Shown: piece after piece, positions 59,933 through 64,000 of the stretch
Numbering within the stretch: the stretch's first letter is position 1
How the letters are laid out: every line of letters starts with the position of its first letter
DNA from: Macadamia tetraphylla
Taxonomy: Eukaryota; Streptophyta; Magnoliopsida; Proteales; Proteaceae
Direction: 5' to 3'
Assembly: GCA_022985045.1 (NCBI GenBank)
Contig: CM040968.1
Location: forward strand, 20,959,461 to 21,023,460
DNA: 64,000 bases
The notes under the pieces: generated by a model
Database searches by the model: none
Seen by the model: only the letters and a program-made list of their open reading frames with translations
What the model was told of the DNA's origin: nothing
Position numbers and translations under genes: made by a program

Positions 59933-62900
59933 ATGGCTGATCTTAGAGATGCAAACCTCAACAAAGGTGATGACTCCAACAACAGTGATGGTCCTTCAAT
60001 CACTATCATAGGTGATTGCTTCCAACAATAATGTCGTAGATGGAACTATCAACGTATGAGATTCTTCAAACATTAATATTGAAGGAACAATCAACAACCA
60101 AGGAGGAAGGGTTCATGTTAGCCATAATGGTAAGGGGATTCCTCATTTACCCATCATTGATTCAATTCCCACCAATGTTATCCCATCGGTAACTGATCTT
60201 ATCCCGGATTTGGGTAAGATGAGGATTATCACTGAATTTGATAAAATTGAATAGTTTGGAGGTCAAAACTTCAAATGGTGGAGGCAAATGATGTTGTTTG
60301 CATTAGCCCAAATTGGGGTGGTGTTTGCCTTGACTGAACCCATGCCGAAAAAAAGCAATGATCCTGTAAAGGAGGAAAAAGGGTGGCTTGGATTCAAGTG
60401 GATAACCAATGGTAAAATTGGGTCTTGAATGCATTATCCAATGACTTATACCATGTGTATAGTTTATTGGAGTATGCATATTCGATTTGGAATGCTTTGG
60501 TAAATAAGTACTCTCTTGAGGATGCTAGCTCAAAGAAGTACTTGGTGGCTAGCTTTCTAAATTTTACTATGAAAGATAGTGACACCATTTCAAATGAAAT
60601 TGATCAATTTTAAATCTTGGTTGGAAAGCTAGCAAAGGAAAAAATGGTTATATCAGAAGAATTTGTGAACGGTGCCTTGATTGAAAAGCTTCTATCTTCT
60701 TGGGATGGTTTCAAGTTGTCAATGAAACACAAGAAGACGGAGTTGACCTTGGACCAGTTGGTTGTAAGGATCAAAATTGTAGAAAAGAACTAAAACAAAG
60801 ACAAGGGTGAAAAAGACCTTGGGGAGAAACGCTTAAAAGCAAACTTGGTAGAAACCAACAAACAAGACAAAAAAACGAAGAACCGTCAAAACTTTGATGA
60901 GCCTTCTTTTAAGAAGAAGAAACTCACTTGTTATGTGTTGAGTAAATCAGGGCACTTCAAGAAAGATTGCCAATTCAAGGAGAAAAAATCTGAAAATGTG
61001 AACCTAGTTGAAGATAACGTCTTTGTAGTTATGGTCATAGAAAAAAATTTGGTTGAAAAATCAAAGAATTGGGTATTAGATACCAGTGCTACAAGACACA
61101 TTTGTGGTGATCTGAAGATGTTCTCTTCTTATTCCATGAGTATGGGAGACGAAAAGGTATTCATGAAAAACTTTCAAAGTGCCCCTATTATGGGGAAAGG
61201 AAAGGTAGTGTTGAAGCTCACTTCAGGGAAGACTATGGTTCTCACTAATGTCCTCCATGTGCCGAACATTAGGTGTAATTTAATTTTAGTTTCTTTGCTT
61301 AATAAAGTAGAAATAAAATTAGCTTTTGAGAGTGAAAAGACGGTTATCACTAGGAACAATGTATTTGTGGGGAAGGGATACCTTAGTGAGAATTTATTTG
61401 TACTATGCATTGAAAATATTGTAATTGAGAAAGCAAATACTTCTTTTGCTTATGTTGTTGTCCCTACTAATTCTTTTGATTTGTGACATGGTAGGTTGGG
61501 TCATAGTAATGTGAAGTATATCACCAAACTATACAAGTTAGACATGATCACCAATAAGGTGGAACCCCCTGTGAACAAGTTTATAACTTGTGTAGAGGTA
61601 AAGTTAACCAAAAAGCCTCATAAAACTATGGATAGAAAGAGTGGTCTCTTAAAATTGATCCATAGTGACTTGAGTGACTATAAGTCATATGACTTTAGGA
61701 GAGAAAAAAACTATATCATAACCTTCGTAGATGACCACTCTAGGTATACCATGATTTATTTACTCAAATTAAAGGATGAGGCTGGAAAGACATTTATATC
61801 TTACAAAACGGAAGTTGAAAATCAACTTGACAAGAAGGCTAGAAGACTTAGAACCGATAGAGGGACTGAGTATTAACCTTGAAAAGTTTTGTGAGAAAAA
61901 TGGAATTATCCATAATACAACTGCTCCATACCAATCAAAATCTAATGGAGTTGCTGAAAGGAAAAATATATCTCTTAAAGAGATGATGAACTCTGTGTTA
62001 TTGAGTTCAAATGTACCACTTAATATGTGGGGAGAAGCTATGCTAACGGCATGTTATCTATCAAATAGAATCCTACATAACAAGACTGTTATAATTCCAT
62101 TTGAGAAATTCTTTGGAAGGAAACCAAGTTTAAAACACTTATGAATTTGGGGCTATTTGGCCAAGGTATTATTATCGGATACCAAGAAAAAAAAATTGGG
62201 ACCAAAACATGTGATTGTGTGTTTTTGGGGTATGCTACAAATAGTACAACATACCGGCTTATGGTGATTAAAGCTATGGATGATGTCATTAAAACAAATA
62301 GCATCATAGAATTAAGGGATGTTGAGTTTTTTGAAAACATATTTTCCTTTAAGTCAAATTTACCTACAAGTAAGGATAGTCAATTGACTTATGGGGAAAT
62401 AGAGTCAAATGAAATGGTTACCAATCAAGAATTGGGTAATGGTGATGGAAGTCAACCAAGGATGAGCAAACGACTCAAAAGACCCAAATATTCGAATGAT
62501 GAGTGGCTTGTCTATTTAGTAGACAAGGATCCTCTTACATACAAAGAGGCTATTACATCATCAGATGTCGTCTTTTGAAAAGAGGCAATCAAGAGTGAAT
62601 TATATTCAATCTTGAAGAATAATACTTGGGAATTGGTAAATTTACCAATTGGTTCCAAAACTTTGGAAACTAAGTGGATATTTCGAAAGAAACTAAAAAG
62701 TGATGGGTTACTTGATTGTTTTAAGGCTAGACTTATAGTCAAGGGGTTTAGACAAAAGGCTAACATTGATTACTTTGACACATTTGCCCCAGTCTCTAGA
62801 ATTGCCACAGTAAGGGTTATATTAGCAATGGCGTCAATGCTTAACCTGGTCATCCATCAAATGGATGTGAAAACGGTATTTCTAAATGGGGACTTAGAAG

Positions 62901-63527
62901 ATAAAATTTACATAAAGCAACCAGAAGGTTGTGTTGTAAATGGACAAGAGAAAAAAGTTTGTAAGCTCCGAAAATCTTTATATGGATTGAAGCGGCCAAA
63001 GCAATGGTATGAAAAATTAGACAAAGTTCTAATTTCAAATGGTTTTGTTATGAACGACGCTGAAAGGTGCTTATATAGCAGGTTTCATGGTAGTAAGGGC
63101 ATATTCATACTACTATATGTAGATGATATGCTGATAATGGAAACAAACTTAGAAATAGTGAATCAAGCTAAGAAACTTTTGATGTCTAGTTTTGACACAT
63201 TGACACAAAGGACTTAAGAGAGATTGATATGATCCTTGGGATCAAGATCATTAAGCAAGAGAATAATATTTCACTATCCCAAGCCTATTATGTAGAAAAT
63301 ATAATTAAAAAGTATGGGTACCATGAAGTTTCAGCGCTTGAAACACCTTTTGAGATAAGATGTCATTTGAAAAGAAACTTGGGTGAACCGGTGAATTAAA
63401 AAAGGTATACTCAAATTATTGGTTTAGTCACATATCTAATGAATTGTACGTCTTGATATTCCCCTTACGGTAGAAAAATTGAGTCAACATACTCACAATC
63501 CAAGTAAAGAGCATTAGAGCACGATTG
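59933..63527 (+). pseudogene. Ty1/copia gag-pol, nearly full length but interrupted
   Basis: The ATG at 59933 starts a polyprotein read with several stops and shifts. Gag (UBN2 type) is at about 60,240-60,790. The zinc knuckle at 60929-60970 reads CYVLSKSGHFKKDC, with the second Cys replaced by Leu. The protease has DTSAT where DSGAT/DTGAT is usual (about 61,080). Integrase (61,484-62,144) has HGRLGHSN after a TGA that replaces the usual Trp, then the catalytic residues in IHSDLS, RTDRGTEY and NGVAERKN. Reverse transcriptase (62,612-63,217) has KWIFRKK, VIHQMDVKTVFLNGDLED, KSLYGLK and an intact YVDD in LLYVDDMLI. RNase H begins (NCTRLDIPLTVEKLSQHTHNP) but is cut at about 63,527. Order PR-IN-RT-RH is copia. 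Few lesions in long frames suggest moderate age. No 3' LTR is in the window. Confidence 0.88.
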
Positions 63528-64000
63528 CTAATATCCTCTGCTCGTTCTCATGGTTAAACCGTTCAACCGCAAATCGCACGGTTTAAAAAGCGGATATTAC
63601 ACTCCATACTTGGTCAAGGTATGCTCTATGGTCATTCTAGTATGATGCAATGCACATGCATGTGGTGAGTGCATATATATATATATATGTGGAAGTTACA
63701 AACTACATTACAAGTGACCAATCTATCATAGTGGTCTTCTTCTTCACTTGAACTTTCCACTCTTTGGCACTTTATCTTCTTTCTTCTTGTTTGAAATTCC
63801 ATGTCTTTAAGCTTCATGTCTTGACATCTTGAAGCTTAAATTCTATGATATCTTCTTCAAGCATTGATGCCAACTTGTTGATACTCTTCATTTGATGACT
63901 TCAATCTTTATTTCTTCATTTCATTCACCAAATTCGATCTTTGATATGAAGTCTCTACAAAACAATACTTAAAGAAAAATTGTGACATACCTTCATATGT
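63528..64000. repeat. Second copy of 57,773-58,248 (solo-LTR end plus TR-GAG LTR)
   Basis: From CTAATATCCTCTGCTCG to the window end, the sequence repeats the last 73 bp of the nested solo LTR and then the TR-GAG LTR. Comparing by eye I find eight sites of 1-2-nt indels (net -3 nt, matching 473 versus 476 nt) and no substitutions. The other TR-GAG LTR (51,290-51,750) differs from both by substitutions, so this copy derives specifically from the 57.8-58.2 kb one. It is fused to the copia RNase H with no target duplication. Confidence 0.85.

Overview
This is plant nuclear DNA, almost certainly from an angiosperm. It is AT-rich, with split genes, gt/ag introns and a plant-type cysteine-rich receptor kinase, and retrotransposons fill most of it. 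I cannot name the species. Two host loci are recognisable. One is the C-terminal half of a DUF26-type (CRK) receptor-like kinase, in three exons between 5,536 and 11,208 on the + strand. The other is an intronless gene at 27,919-28,539 (+) for a 206-residue predicted secretory or membrane protein of unknown function.

Layout. 1-5,400 is intergenic, with a foldback inserted in a TA microsatellite, a 173-bp tandem array and a GTATC-rich repeat. 5,536-11,208 is the kinase; its second intron (3.8 kb) carries a tRNA-derived SINE and two Tourist-like MITEs placed back to back. 12,540-17,560 holds a decayed Ty3/gypsy integrase and probable LTR sequence. 14,474-16,200 (+) and about 19,340-22,900 (-) are two related LTR-like stretches in opposite orientation. 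23,881-25,090 is a non-autonomous DNA element. 28,870-29,400 is a LINE reverse-transcriptase remnant next to the small gene. 33,155-33,254 is a run of 100 Ns. 33,255-35,283 is the 5' end of a Ty1/copia element on the - strand (gag, primer-binding site, LTR). 36,900-41,500 is an old copia element (-).

42,660-58,870 is a nested stack. A copia pol (-) is split by a short-interior LTR element (44,490 onward). The right LTR of that element is split by a solo LTR (47,292-58,584). That solo LTR is split by a gag-only, TR-GAG-like retrotransposon (50,060-58,295), and one LTR of that retrotransposon is split by another solo LTR (55,164-57,845). Target-site duplications and PBS/PPT sites visible in the sequence support the order of insertion.

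58,892-63,527 is another copia element (+) with an almost complete but stop-interrupted pol. From about 63,528 to the window end the sequence repeats 57,773-58,248. By eye the two copies differ only by small indels, so this is either a very recent 5.76-kb tandem duplication or an assembly artefact.

There is no operon-like organisation, CRISPR array or convincing RNA gene. The window's interest lies in transposon architecture: gag-only and interior-less LTR elements, tandem MITEs, palindrome-rich LTRs and the duplication junction. All boundaries were read by eye, with no alignment or database search.
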